A stretch of 64,000 bases of DNA from Streptomyces sp. NBC_01463 (GCA_036227345.1 CP109468.1:7130001-7194000); one strand, 5' to 3'; shown: positions 9,892 through 20,366, counted from the first letter of the stretch. Notes: generated by a model from the letters alone, not told the origin. Program-made: numbers and translations.

Positions 9892-11181
9892 ATGAACACA
9901 GCATGGTTGATCGACGAAGTCCGGCTGACCCCGATCCTCATCGCCGACCCGCCGCTCCTCAACACCCAGGGCGTCCACCAGCCGTACACCCCGCGGCTCA
10001 TCGTGGAGGTCGTCACGCGCGGCGGGGTGACCGGCATCGGGGAGACCTACGGCGACGGCAAGTACCTCGAACTGGCGCAGCCGCTCGCCACCGCCCTGGC
10101 CGGACGCCCGGTCAGCGATGTGAACGGCCTCTTCGCCCTGGCCGACGAGGTGTGCGGCGACTCACGCGCGGCCGACGAGCGGGTCGACGCGGGCGGGCTG
10201 CGCGGCGTCCAGACCGCGGACAAGCTGCGGCTCTCGGTCGTCTCCGCCTTCGAGGTGGCCTGCCTGGACGCCCTGGGCAAGACCCTCGGCCTGCCGGTGC
10301 ACGCGCTGCTCGGCGGCAAGGTCCGCGACAGCGTCGAGTACAGCGCGTACCTGTTCTACCGCTGGGCCGAGCATCCGGACGGCGGCGAGCGGGACGACTG
10401 GGGCGCCGCCGTCGACCCGGCCGGAGTCGTCGCCCAGGCCCGGCGCTTCGCCCGTACCTACGGCTTCAGCTCCTTCAAGCTGAAGGGCGGGGTCTTCCCG
10501 CCGGAGGAGGAGATCGCCGCGGTCCGCGCGCTCGCCGACGCCTTCCCCGGGCAGCCGCTGCGCCTCGATCCCAACGGCGCCTGGTCGGTGGAGACCTCGC
10601 TGTACGTCGCCGAGCAGCTGAAGGACGTACTCGAATACCTGGAGGACCCGGCGAGCGGCACGGAGCTGATGGCCGCCGTCGCGGCCGGCACCGATGTGCC
10701 GCTGGCCACGAACATGTGCGTCACCACGCTGGCCGAGGTCCCCGAGGCCTTCGCCCGTGACGCCGTCCAGGTCGTCCTCTCCGACCACCACTACTGGGGC
10801 GGACTGCACCGCACCCGCGAACTGGCCGGGATCTGCCGCACCTACGGCGTCGGGCTCTCCATGCACTCCAACACCCACCTCGGGATCAGCCTCGCCGCGA
10901 TGACGCACGTCGCGGCCACCGTCCCCAACCTCGACTACGCCTGCGACAGCCACTACCCCTGGCAGACCGAGGACGTCATCACCACCCGCCATGTCTTCGA
11001 GGACGGCAGGCTGACCGTCTCCGACGCCCCCGGCCTCGGCGTCGAACTCGACCGGGAACGCCTGGCCGTGCTGCACCGCCGCTGGCTCGACGACGACGGC
11101 GGCATGCGCGAGCGCGACGACGCCGCCGCGATGCGCAAGGGCGAGCCGGGCTGGGCCACGCCCACGATCCCGCGCTGGTGA
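9892..11181 (+). CDS. gudD: Glucarate dehydratase-like enolase superfamily enzyme
   Basis: 429 aa. It carries enolase-superfamily landmarks of the glucarate dehydratase branch: FKLKGGVFPP (KxK-type base), RLDPNGAWS, EYLEDPAS, TNMCVT, SDHHYWGG and MHSNTHLGISLAAMTH. The expected reaction is D-glucarate to 5-dehydro-4-deoxy-D-glucarate plus water, Mg-dependent, in the cytoplasm. It stands alone: no glucarate permease, aldolase or dedicated regulator is adjacent, so substrate delivery must come from elsewhere. A galactarate/idarate-active relative is possible. Confidence 0.87.
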   Translation: MNTAWLIDEVRLTPILIADPPLLNTQGVHQPYTPRLIVEVVTRGGVTGIGETYGDGKYLELAQPLATALAGRPVSDVNGLFALADEVCGDSRAADERVDAGGLRGVQTADKLRLSVVSAFEVACLDALGKTLGLPVHALLGGKVRDSVEYSAYLFYRWAEHPDGGERDDWGAAVDPAGVVAQARRFARTYGFSSFKLKGGVFPPEEEIAAVRALADAFPGQPLRLDPNGAWSVETSLYVAEQLKDVLEYLEDPASGTELMAAVAAGTDVPLATNMCVTTLAEVPEAFARDAVQVVLSDHHYWGGLHRTRELAGICRTYGVGLSMHSNTHLGISLAAMTHVAATVPNLDYACDSHYPWQTEDVITTRHVFEDGRLTVSDAPGLGVELDRERLAVLHRRWLDDDGGMRERDDAAAMRKGEPGWATPTIPRW

Positions 11182-11187
11182 GGGACC

Positions 11188-11213
11188 GGACGGGGCCCGC
11201 ACCGGCCCCGTCC
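11188..11213. terminator. Hairpin terminator
   Basis: A 10-bp perfect stem, GGACGGGGCC at 11188-11197 with its complement at 11204-11213, lies between convergent genes. Confidence 0.65.
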
Positions 11214-11222
11214 CGTCGGGGC

Positions 11223-11564
11223 TCAGTCGTCCCAGTCCTGTGCCGCCACGAACGCGTCGCCGTGCTCCGCCGACCACCGCCCGAGCGCCTCGATCGGCTC
11301 CAGCAGCGTCCGGCCGAGCCCGGTCAGCGCGTACTCGACGCGCGGCGGCGCCTCCGCGTAGGCCCGGCGCTCCACCAGCCCGTACCCCGCCAGCCGGCGC
11401 AGCGTCTCGTTGAGCACCTTCGCGCTGATCCCGCCGATCTCCGCGCGGAGGTCGACCGGCCGGCGCGGTCCCCCGCCCAGCGCGTGGATGACCACCGCGT
11501 TCCAGGTGTGCGCGAACAGATCGAAACCGAGCCTCGCCCGGCAGTCCGCGAGCAGCCGCTCCAC
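11223..11564 (-). CDS. HxlR family winged-helix regulator
   Basis: 113 aa from a GTG at 11564 preceded by GGGAGGGGAG; an upstream ATG at 11636 would add a non-conserved leader. The HxlR fold is clear: TWNAVVIHALGGGPRRPVDLRAEIGGISAKVLNETLRRLAGYGLVERRAY, then the wing and VEYALTGLGRTLLEPI, with an N-terminal Cys (DCRARL). HxlR proteins often sense aldehydes, quinones or redox stress and control a divergent oxidoreductase. Here the divergent gene is the NAD(P)-binding reductase at 11678. Confidence 0.88.
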   Translation of the reverse strand: MERLLADCRARLGFDLFAHTWNAVVIHALGGGPRRPVDLRAEIGGISAKVLNETLRRLAGYGLVERRAYAEAPPRVEYALTGLGRTLLEPIEALGRWSAEHGDAFVAAQDWDD

Positions 11565-11677
11565 AGCTCTCCCCTCCCCGCGGCGCCCGTTGGGCACCGG
11601 ACGGTCAGCAACGGATCTCCTACCGTCACCTTCCACGGCACGACGCTACTTCGCGGACACTCGCCAGGGAGACGGAT

Positions 11678-12316
11678 ATGCGCATCGGCGTTCTCGGTAC
11701 GGGCAACATGGCCCAGGCCCTCGGCACCCAATGGGCCGGGGCCGGACACCAGCTCCTCTTCGCGGGCCGCTCGCCCGTCCGGGCCCGCGCCCTCGCCGAC
11801 CGGACGGACAGCGCCTCGGGCACCTTCGAGGAGGCCGTCTCGTTCGGCTCCGTGCTGCTCCTCGCACTGCCCTACGACGCCGCGCTCGACACCGTCACGG
11901 CGCTCGCCGCCGCGGACCGGACGCTGCGCGACCGGGTGCTGATCGACTGCACCAACGCGGTGGGACCCGGCTTCGTCCTGACCACCGAGGGCGGCCCCGG
12001 CGCCGCGCGCACCCTCGCCGACGCCACCGGCGCCCGGGTCGTCAAGGCGTTCAACCACCTGCCGGACACGGTGTGGCGGCTCACCCCGCCCGCCTTCGCC
12101 GACGGCCCGCTCTCCGTGCCGCTGTGCGGCGACGACGCGGACGCGCTGGAGACCGTGGCGGCGCTGGTCCGCGATCTGGGCTGCGTGCCGCTGCCGGTGG
12201 GCGGGCTCGACCGGGCCGCGTACCTGGAGGCCACCACGGCCTTCCTCATCGGGCTCTGGCACTCCGGCCACGACCCCCGCACCCTGCTGCCGCCCTTCGC
12301 GGCCGCCACCGCATGA
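11678..12316 (+). CDS. NADPH-dependent F420 reductase-like Rossmann protein
   Basis: 212 aa. The N-terminal GVLGTGNMAQALG and the SPVRARALAD region match the NADP-binding half of F420H2:NADP oxidoreductase-like proteins; VVKAFNHLPDTVW and the C-terminal PLPVGGLDRAAYLEA are also typical. AGGGAGACGGAT precedes the ATG. It is divergent from an HxlR regulator that probably controls it. Whether it uses F420 or only NADP cannot be read here. Confidence 0.82.
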   Translation: MRIGVLGTGNMAQALGTQWAGAGHQLLFAGRSPVRARALADRTDSASGTFEEAVSFGSVLLLALPYDAALDTVTALAAADRTLRDRVLIDCTNAVGPGFVLTTEGGPGAARTLADATGARVVKAFNHLPDTVWRLTPPAFADGPLSVPLCGDDADALETVAALVRDLGCVPLPVGGLDRAAYLEATTAFLIGLWHSGHDPRTLLPPFAAATA

Positions 12317-12357
12317 CCTGACTTGCGCCGCTCCTGACCCGGCTCGATGGTCGAAGG

Positions 12358-13296
12358 ATGAAGGCGATCAGCTACAGCAGCTACGGCGGGGCCGAGGTCA
12401 TGGAGTACGGCGAGCGGCCCGACCCCAAGGTCGGCCCCGACGCCGTCCTGGTGAAAGTACGGGCCGCGGCGGTCAACCCGGTCGACTGGAAGGCCCGGGA
12501 GGGCTATCTCGACGCCGGACTCGAAGCGGTCTTCCCGGTGATCCCGGGCTGGGACGTGTCCGGTGTCGTGGTGCAGCCGGGTGCCGCCGTCGACGAGTTC
12601 GCGGTCGGCGACGAGGTCATCGGCTACGTGCGGGAGGACTTCCTGAGCCGCGGCACGTTCGCCGAGTACGTCGCCGCCCCGGTGCGCACCCTCGCCCGCA
12701 AACCGCTGAGCCTGAGCTTCGAGGAGGCCGCCGGACTGCCCCTGGCCGGGCTCACCGCCTACCAGGTGCTCCACCGGTCGCTGCGGATCCGCGACGGCGA
12801 CACCGTCCTCGTGCACGCCGCGGCGGGCGGTGTCGGCTCGCTCGCCGTCCAGCTGGCCCGGCACGGCGGCTGCCGGGTCATCGGGACCGCGAGCGAGCGC
12901 AACCACGAGCACCTGCGGGCGCTCGGAGCGGAACCCGTGGCGTACGGGGAAGGGCTCGCCGACCGGCTGCGCGCCCTGGCCCCCGACGGGATCGACGCGG
13001 CCTTCGACACCGTGGGCGGCGAAGCGCTGCGGGTGTCCGCCGAGACCCTCGCGCCGGACGGCAGGCTGGCCTCGATCGCGGACGGCGAGGTCATCTCGTA
13101 CGGCGGCAAGTACGCCTTCGTGCGGCCGGACGCCAAGGACCTGGCCCACCTGGCGGAGCTGGCCGAGCGCGGCATCGTCTCGGTCCACGTCGACCGGGTC
13201 TTCCCGCTGGCGGAGGCCGCGGACGCCTACCGGCTCAACGAGCAGGGCCGCACCCGGGGCAAGATCGTCGTCTCCGTGGACTGGGAGGAGGGCTGA
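12358..13296 (+). CDS. MDR family NADP-dependent quinone oxidoreductase
   Basis: 312 aa medium-chain reductase of the zinc-independent quinone-oxidoreductase type. The N-terminal GroES-like domain has VRAAAVNPVDWKAREG, the Rossmann domain has VHAAAGGVGSLAVQLARHGG, and no catalytic or structural zinc cysteine cluster is seen. It should transfer hydride from NADPH to quinones or enones. It follows the F420-reductase-like gene by 41 bp in the same direction and may belong to the same HxlR-controlled response. Confidence 0.85.
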   Translation: MKAISYSSYGGAEVMEYGERPDPKVGPDAVLVKVRAAAVNPVDWKAREGYLDAGLEAVFPVIPGWDVSGVVVQPGAAVDEFAVGDEVIGYVREDFLSRGTFAEYVAAPVRTLARKPLSLSFEEAAGLPLAGLTAYQVLHRSLRIRDGDTVLVHAAAGGVGSLAVQLARHGGCRVIGTASERNHEHLRALGAEPVAYGEGLADRLRALAPDGIDAAFDTVGGEALRVSAETLAPDGRLASIADGEVISYGGKYAFVRPDAKDLAHLAELAERGIVSVHVDRVFPLAEAADAYRLNEQGRTRGKIVVSVDWEEG

Positions 13297-13338
13297 CCGG
13301 CCCGGTGCCTCAGGCCTGTCCCGTGGGCCCGCGCGAGC

Positions 13339-13650
13339 TCAGAAGAGCATCGCGGCGGCGAACACGGCCAGCGCGACCGTGCAGGCCGCGGCCGCCAGCG
13401 CCGCCCGCGGCGCGAGCGGCCGCGGGCGCGCGGTGCCCATGCCCTGCACCCGCCGGTTCGCCACCCGCAGGAAGCCCAGCCAGGCGAGCGCGCTCAGCGA
13501 CAGGGCGACGACCCCGGCCGTGCCGACGCCGCCGTGCAGCGCCTGTTTGCCCGCCAGCAGCGCGACCACCGTGCAGGACAGCGTCGTACGCCGCCACGCG
13601 AGGCGCGTCCGCTCGGGCTGGAGCCCCGGGTCGCGCTCCGCGGCGGTCAC
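13339..13650 (-). CDS. DUF202 family membrane protein (short form)
   Basis: 103 aa from a GTG at 13650 preceded by GGGAGGGCC. The DUF202 signature RDPGLQPERTRLAWRRTTLS is at the N-terminus, followed by about three hydrophobic segments. The start overlaps the stop of the upstream DUF202/YidH gene (GTGA), so the two small membrane proteins are coupled and probably form a complex. Function unknown. Confidence 0.82.
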   Translation of the reverse strand: MTAAERDPGLQPERTRLAWRRTTLSCTVVALLAGKQALHGGVGTAGVVALSLSALAWLGFLRVANRRVQGMGTARPRPLAPRAALAAAACTVALAVFAAAMLF

Positions 13651-14042
13651 CGGCCCTCCCAGCCGAACAGGACCACCACCACCATCGCCACGGCCACCAC
13701 GGCCACGGCCAGGCTCAGCAGTGTCGGGAAGCGGGACACCGGCAGGTCCTCCCCGCGCCGCATCGCCCGCTCGCACCGCACCCAGTGGTTGACGGCCCGC
13801 AGCGCGCACAGCACGCCGGCCGCCAGCAGCGCGAGTGCCAGACCCGCACGGACGCCCCAGGACAGCTCCGGCAGGAACTGGTCGACCGCGAAACCGCCCC
13901 CGATCAGTGCGAGAGCCGTCCGGATCCAGGCGAGGAAGGTCCGCTCGTTGGCGAGCGAGAAGCGGTAGTCGGGGGTGTCGCCCTCGTCACGGATGCGCTG
14001 CGGCGCGAACCACAGCCGCAGACTCTGCACAAAATCGTTCAC
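13647..14042 (-). CDS. YidH/DUF202 family membrane protein
   Basis: 131 aa from a GTG at 14042 with AAGGTCC upstream. The signature DYRFSLANERTFLAWIRTALALIGGG near residues 25-50 is diagnostic of the YidH/DUF202 family, and three transmembrane segments are visible. It is coupled by GTGA overlap to the second DUF202 gene. Tandem DUF202 pairs are common in actinobacteria; their biochemical role is not known. Confidence 0.85.
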   Translation of the reverse strand: MNDFVQSLRLWFAPQRIRDEGDTPDYRFSLANERTFLAWIRTALALIGGGFAVDQFLPELSWGVRAGLALALLAAGVLCALRAVNHWVRCERAMRRGEDLPVSRFPTLLSLAVAVVAVAMVVVVLFGWEGR

Positions 14043-14085
14043 GTACGGACCTTATCTGCCGCTTTGGCGAGCATCCCCGGCCGGT

Positions 14086-14607
14086 TCAGGATGATTCCCG
14101 GAACGCCCGGAGACGTCGGTAGCCTTCCAGGCCGTCCGGCACCCACTCCCACTCGCCGAGGCGCCGCTCCAGCTCGGCGTCCGTCAGGAAGGTGTGCCAG
14201 GCGACCTCCTCCACCTGCGGACTCACCGGCAGCTCGCACCGTACCCGGTAGACGTACGACCACCAGGTGTGGCCGCCGCCCTCGTAGAGGAACTTGAACA
14301 GGGGCTCGGGCCGGGGGAGTCCGGACACCCCCAGCTCCTCCTCGGCCTCCCGCAGCGCCGCCTCGCCGTAGGACTCACCGGCGCCGACGACCCCGCCGAC
14401 GAACATGTCGTAGTGGGAGGGGAAGACCAGCTTGGTGGCGGTCCTGCGGTGCACGAAGATCCGGCCCTCGGCGTCCCGGGCCTCGATGAACACACAGCGG
14501 TGGCGCAGGCCCCGCGCGGTCGCCTCACCACGCGGGGCCTGCCCCACCACCACGTCGTTCTCGTCGACGATGTCCAGGATCTCGTCAGAAGGATTCATGC
14601 CCTTCAT
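14086..14607 (-). CDS. Nudix hydrolase
   Basis: 173 aa. The Nudix box is intact around residues 70-92 (GGVVGAGESYGEAALREAEEELG). The N-terminal ILDIVDENDVVVGQAPRGEA and LRHRCVFIEARDAEGRIFVHRR resemble the YfcD / isopentenyl-diphosphate-isomerase-like Nudix group. The substrate is probably a nucleoside or small diphosphate. The ATG at 14598 is an alternative start. It runs in the same direction as the SDR upstream (24-bp gap), so co-transcription is likely. Confidence 0.88.
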   Translation of the reverse strand: MKGMNPSDEILDIVDENDVVVGQAPRGEATARGLRHRCVFIEARDAEGRIFVHRRTATKLVFPSHYDMFVGGVVGAGESYGEAALREAEEELGVSGLPRPEPLFKFLYEGGGHTWWSYVYRVRCELPVSPQVEEVAWHTFLTDAELERRLGEWEWVPDGLEGYRRLRAFRESS

Positions 14608-14631
14608 CCAACAGCAGACCTCCGACGGGGC

Positions 14632-16079
<1,448 letters not shown>

Positions 16080-16089
16080 GACGCCAATG

Positions 16090-16104
16090 TAATGCTGGCC
16101 ATTA
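16090..16104. promoter_or_regulatory. Candidate operator of the adjacent TetR
   Basis: TAATGCTGGCCATTA has 5-bp inverted arms (TAATG/CATTA) in a locally AT-rich promoter just upstream of the TetR start. Confidence 0.5.
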
Positions 16105-16184
16105 TTAATTGCTACGCCGGGCGGACGACTGTGAGGAACGGGACATCTTCCGGTGGGCCGCGGGGTGCGTCTGCCGGGCGTCGC

Positions 16185-17078
16185 TCAGTGCGGCTGGAGG
16201 CTCTGCGAGCGGCGTCCGCCCACCGGCCCCTCCGGCATCGCCGGGTGCAGCCCGAGCAGCACGATCCCGCCCACGATCGCCGCGAGCCCGGCCGCCTGCC
16301 AGGCCAGGGCGCCGGTGTCGGTCCGCACCTGGTCGCCCAGGAACCCGATCCCGCAGGCGATCCCGGCCAGCGGCTGGGCCGCGGTCAGGGCCGGCAGCGA
16401 CATCCGCAATGGACCCGTTTCGAACGCGCTCTGTACGAGGATCAGCCCCGTCACCCCCAGCACCAGCACCGCGTACGGCTGCCAGCCCGTGACGAGCCCG
16501 GCCCAGCCCCCGTCCGAGAACCGCTCGCCGCTGACCCGGGTGAGGGCGTCCTGGAGGCCGTACAGCAGCCCCGCCGCCACCGCGAGCAGCGCCGGGGACA
16601 ACCCCGACCGTGACCGCTTCGCGAACGCGGTCAGCAGCAGCGCCAAGCCCACCACCACACCGATCACCAGCCAGTGCCGCAGCGGACTCGACACCGCCTG
16701 CCCGCCCTTCGGCTCGCCCGCCACCAGGAAGGCGGCGACCCCGCCGGCCAGCAGCCAGAGCCCGGCCCAGCCCTGCCGGCCCAGCCGCTGCCCGGTGCGG
16801 TGACGGGACAGGGCCATCGCGAAGAGCAGATTGGTCGCCAGGAGCGGCTCGACGACGGAGACCTCGCCCTTGCCCAGGGCCAGCGCGCCCAGCACCATGC
16901 CGCAGACCATCAGACCGATACCGGCGAGCCAGCTGCGCACCCGCATCAGGTCGAGCAGCAGCCGGGGCGAGAGGTAGTCGCTCCTCGGGGCGTGGCTGGC
17001 GGCGGCCTGTTGCAGCACGAAGCCGAACCCCAGGCAGCAGGCGGCGCTCACGGCGAGCACCAGGACCAGCACCGACAC
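16185..17078 (-). CDS. DMT/EamA-like 10-TM transporter
   Basis: 297 aa from a GTG at 17078 with GGGGTGG upstream. About ten hydrophobic helices are visible, arranged as two repeats, with GEVSVVEPLLATNLLFAMALS and GPLRMSLPALTAAQPLAGIACG in the loop-helix positions typical of the drug/metabolite transporter superfamily. The substrate cannot be assigned. It is divergent from the KstD-like flavoprotein gene across 218 bp of promoter DNA. Confidence 0.82.
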   Translation of the reverse strand: MSVLVLVLAVSAACCLGFGFVLQQAAASHAPRSDYLSPRLLLDLMRVRSWLAGIGLMVCGMVLGALALGKGEVSVVEPLLATNLLFAMALSRHRTGQRLGRQGWAGLWLLAGGVAAFLVAGEPKGGQAVSSPLRHWLVIGVVVGLALLLTAFAKRSRSGLSPALLAVAAGLLYGLQDALTRVSGERFSDGGWAGLVTGWQPYAVLVLGVTGLILVQSAFETGPLRMSLPALTAAQPLAGIACGIGFLGDQVRTDTGALAWQAAGLAAIVGGIVLLGLHPAMPEGPVGGRRSQSLQPH

Positions 17079-17296
17079 GCTTGTCCACCCCAAGTCAGGC
17101 CGGAAGAGGGTGATTTGTTTCGACGATAGCGCCTGGGGGCCGCCGGTGCGGCCGGAGTGCGGCCGACCGGGCGGTTGACGCCGGGGCGGCCGGTGCCGAA
17201 GATCTGACGCACGAGTAACTTCGCGAACGGCCGCACGGGTGACCTGCGGTCCCTCCGCCGGACAACGGCCCGGTCGCCCCGACAAGGATGGAACCC

Positions 17297-18952
17297 ATGG
17301 CGTACGACGCTGATGTGATCGTGATCGGGGCGGGACTCGCGGGGCTGGTCGCCACCGCGGAACTCGTCGACGCGGGCCGTTCGGTGATCCTGCTCGACCA
17401 GGAACCCGAGCAGTCGCTCGGCGGTCAGGCGCACTGGTCCTTCGGCGGTCTCTTCTTCGTCGACTCGCCGGAACAGCGCCGGATGCGGATCAAGGACAGC
17501 CATGAGCTGGCCCTCCAGGACTGGCTCGGTACGGCCGGCTTCGACCGCGAGGAGGACCACTGGCCGCGGAAGTGGGCCGAGGCGTACGTCGACTTCGCCG
17601 CCGGTGAGAAGCGCTCCTGGCTGCACCAGCAGGGCATGCGGTTCTTCCCCGTCGTCGGCTGGGCCGAGCGCGGCGGCTACGACGCGAACGGCCACGGCAA
17701 CTCCGTCCCCCGCTTCCACATCACCTGGGGCACCGGCCCCGGCGTCGTCGCCCCCTTCGAGCGCCGGGTGCGCGAGGGCGTCGCCAAGGGGCTCGTCAGC
17801 TTCCGCTTCCGGCACCGGGTGACCGGACTCGGCCGCACCGACGGTACGACCGACACGGTGACGGGCGAGATCCTGGAGCCGAGCGCGGCGGCGCGCGGCA
17901 CCGCGAGCAGCCGGGAGACGGCCGGCACCTTCGAGCTCAGGGCCCAGGCGGTGATCGTCACCTCCGGCGGCATCGGCGGCAACCACGACCTCGTCCGCAA
18001 GCAGTGGCCCGAGCGGCTCGGCACCCCGCCGGAGAAGATGCTCTCCGGCGTGCCCGCCCATGTCGACGGGCTGATGCTCGGCATCACCGAGGACGCGGGC
18101 GCCCACCACATCAACCGCGACCGGATGTGGCACTACACCGAGGGCATCGAGAACTGGAACCCGATCTGGGCCAAGCACGGCATCCGGATCCTCCCCGGCC
18201 CCTCCTCGCTCTGGCTGGACGCCCGGGGCAAGCGGCTGCCCGTGCCGCTCTTCCCCGGCTTCGACACGCTCGGCACCCTCGAACACATCATGCGCAGCGG
18301 CCACGGCTACACCTGGTTCGTCCTGGACCAGAAGATCATCGGCAAGGAGTTCGCGCTCTCCGGCTCCGAGCAGAACCCCGATCTGACCGGCAAGTCCATC
18401 CGTGACGTGATCGGCCGGGCCCGCGCGGACGTGCCCGGACCGGTGAAGGCCTTCATGGACAACGGCGTCGACTTCGTCGTCGAGAAGGACCTCGGCGCCC
18501 TGGTCCGCGGCATGAACGCGCTGACCGGCGAAGGGCTCATCGACGAGGACGAGCTGCGCCGCGAGATCACCGCCCGCGACCGGGAGATCGCCAACCCGTT
18601 CACCAAGGACCTCCAGATCACCGCGATCAGGGGCGCCCGCACCTACCTCGGCGACAAGCTGATCCGTACGGCCGCACCGCACCGCATCCTCGACCCCAAG
18701 GCCGGGCCGCTGATCGCCGTCCGGCTCAACATCCTCACCCGCAAGTCGCTCGGCGGACTGGAGACGGACCTGTCCTCCCGGGTCCTCACCGCGGACGGCA
18801 CCCCGCTCGCCGGGGTGTACGCGGCCGGTGAGGCGGCCGGGTTCGGCGGCGGCGGGGTGCACGGCTACCGCTCCCTGGAGGGCACCTTCCTCGGCGGCTG
18901 CATCTTCTCCGGCCGGGCCGCGGGCCGGGCGGCCGCGGAGGCGGTCGGGTAG
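17297..18952 (+). CDS. FAD-binding dehydrogenase (3-ketosteroid-delta1-dehydrogenase-like)
   Basis: 551 aa. The FAD Rossmann motif DVIVIGAGLAGLVATAELVDAG opens the protein (residues 5-28), and the C-terminus has the second FAD motif GVYAAGEAAGFGGGGVHGYRSLEG. The fumarate reductase/KstD-like middle carries GGIGGNHDLVRKQWP. The start at 17297 fits AAGGATGG spacing better than the ATG at 17288. It is a flavin-dependent dehydrogenase of the family annotated in Streptomyces as FAD-binding dehydrogenase; no steroid genes are adjacent, so the substrate may be different. Confidence 0.87.
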   Translation: MAYDADVIVIGAGLAGLVATAELVDAGRSVILLDQEPEQSLGGQAHWSFGGLFFVDSPEQRRMRIKDSHELALQDWLGTAGFDREEDHWPRKWAEAYVDFAAGEKRSWLHQQGMRFFPVVGWAERGGYDANGHGNSVPRFHITWGTGPGVVAPFERRVREGVAKGLVSFRFRHRVTGLGRTDGTTDTVTGEILEPSAAARGTASSRETAGTFELRAQAVIVTSGGIGGNHDLVRKQWPERLGTPPEKMLSGVPAHVDGLMLGITEDAGAHHINRDRMWHYTEGIENWNPIWAKHGIRILPGPSSLWLDARGKRLPVPLFPGFDTLGTLEHIMRSGHGYTWFVLDQKIIGKEFALSGSEQNPDLTGKSIRDVIGRARADVPGPVKAFMDNGVDFVVEKDLGALVRGMNALTGEGLIDEDELRREITARDREIANPFTKDLQITAIRGARTYLGDKLIRTAAPHRILDPKAGPLIAVRLNILTRKSLGGLETDLSSRVLTADGTPLAGVYAAGEAAGFGGGGVHGYRSLEGTFLGGCIFSGRAAGRAAAEAVG

Positions 18953-19035
18953 CGGGACGGCCCTCGGGCGCGTCCGTCCGATGGGGTTCGGGCGGGAAAC
19001 CGGGCGGGAGCGCCGGATCCGGGCACGGTAAGGAG

Positions 19036-20265
19036 ATGCCAGGAGTAGCCGAGCCCGTGATCAAACTCGTCCGGCGCACCACCGAACCCGTGGGGGCCCA
19101 GACCCTGCGCTCCACGGGGGCGGCGGTGATCGCCTATGCGGTGGCCACGGCGACCCTGTCGCAGCCCGCGCCCCTGACCGCTCCGCTCACCGCGCTGCTC
19201 GTCGTCCAGGTCACCCTCTACGCGACCCTTACCACGGGCATCCGACGGGTGAACTCCGTGGTCGTCGGCGTCCTCATCGCGAGCGGGTTCAGTTCGCTGG
19301 TCGGGCTGTCCTGGTGGAGCCTCGGGCTGACCATCTTCACCTCGCTGATCATCGGCCGGCTGGTGCGGGTGAACGAGTTCGTCCCCGAGGTGGCGATCAG
19401 CGCCATGCTGGTCCTCGGCGTCTCCCAGGTCGCCGACACCGCGTGGGAGCGCATCTTCGAGACGCTGATCGGCGCGGGCGTGGGCCTGCTGTTCAACCTG
19501 CTGTTCGCCCCGCCCGTGTGGGTGCAGTCGGCGGGACAGTCGATCGACGGCCTGGCCCGCGAGATGGGGGACCTCTTCCGTGACCTGGGGGGTGACCTGG
19601 GCGGCCGGGTCACCGTCGAGGAGGCGGCCGAACGGCTGCACCGGGCCCGCCGCATCGACCACGACATCGTGGCGGTGGACGCCTCGCTGCGGCAGGCAGA
19701 GGAGAGCCTCATGCTCAACCCCCGGGTGCGCCAGGGGCTGCTCTACCGCGTCGTGCTGCGCACCGGACTCGACACCCTGGAGATCTGCGCCGTGGTGCTG
19801 CGAGTGCTGGCCAGGACCCTCACGGACCTGGCCAAGGACCGGGCCGGCGAACCCCTCTTCCCCGCCGAAGTGGCCGCCGGGCTCACGGACCTGTTCGGGC
19901 AGCTGGCGGACGCCGCCGAGAGCTTCTCGACCCTGATCACCACCCCGGTCGCCGCGAACGCCGAAGGGGCCGAGGCACGGCTGGCCGACGCGCTCACGGT
20001 CAGCCGGGCGACCCGCGACCGGGTGGCGGACCTGCTGCTCGCGGCGGTCCAGGAACACCCCAGGAAGTGGCAGCTGCACGGGGCGCTGCTCGCCGAGGTC
20101 GACCGCATCCTGGACGAGCTCGACATCGAGAAGCGCACGGAACGCCTCGGCAAGGAGCTCGACCGCCGCTCGGCCGAACTCCACGAGCGCCATCCCCGGC
20201 TGCTCGCGGTCAGGCGCCGGCTGGGCCTCGCCAAGGACGCGGCGGCGGAGCCGGACCGGGGCTGA
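19036..20265 (+). CDS. Aromatic acid exporter (FUSC/ArAE) family membrane protein
   Basis: 409 aa. The N-terminal 170 residues hold about five to six transmembrane segments (STGAAVIAYAVATATL, TALLVVQVTLYATLTTG, GLLFNLLFAPP); the remainder is a long soluble alpha-helical domain rich in Arg, Glu and Leu. This is the FUSC/ArAE layout of half-size aromatic-acid-exporter-like proteins. GGTAAGGAG lies directly before the ATG. The substrate is unknown. Confidence 0.83.
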   Translation: MPGVAEPVIKLVRRTTEPVGAQTLRSTGAAVIAYAVATATLSQPAPLTAPLTALLVVQVTLYATLTTGIRRVNSVVVGVLIASGFSSLVGLSWWSLGLTIFTSLIIGRLVRVNEFVPEVAISAMLVLGVSQVADTAWERIFETLIGAGVGLLFNLLFAPPVWVQSAGQSIDGLAREMGDLFRDLGGDLGGRVTVEEAAERLHRARRIDHDIVAVDASLRQAEESLMLNPRVRQGLLYRVVLRTGLDTLEICAVVLRVLARTLTDLAKDRAGEPLFPAEVAAGLTDLFGQLADAAESFSTLITTPVAANAEGAEARLADALTVSRATRDRVADLLLAAVQEHPRKWQLHGALLAEVDRILDELDIEKRTERLGKELDRRSAELHERHPRLLAVRRRLGLAKDAAAEPDRG

Positions 20266-20324
20266 CCGGGGGCGGGGCCGTCGGCCCGCGCGCTGCCGGA
20301 GGGCCGGCCGGTCCCGGCCGGGCG

Positions 20325-20366
20325 GTCCCGGTGGATCAGTCCCGGTCGATCAGTCCTGGTCGATCA
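20325..20366. repeat. Three tandem 14-bp repeats across a stop codon
   Basis: Units GTCCCGGTGGATCA, GTCCCGGTCGATCA and GTCCTGGTCGATCA follow each other without gaps at 20325-20366. The last unit encodes the C-terminal residues of the ASCH protein and contributes its stop. A unit gain or loss would shift frame at the C-terminus. Confidence 0.8.

Noticed and set aside
17297..18952. Part of a steroid degradation cluster
   Set aside because: The flavoprotein resembles KstD, but no other steroid catabolic gene or KstR-type site is next to it, so only the family can be stated.
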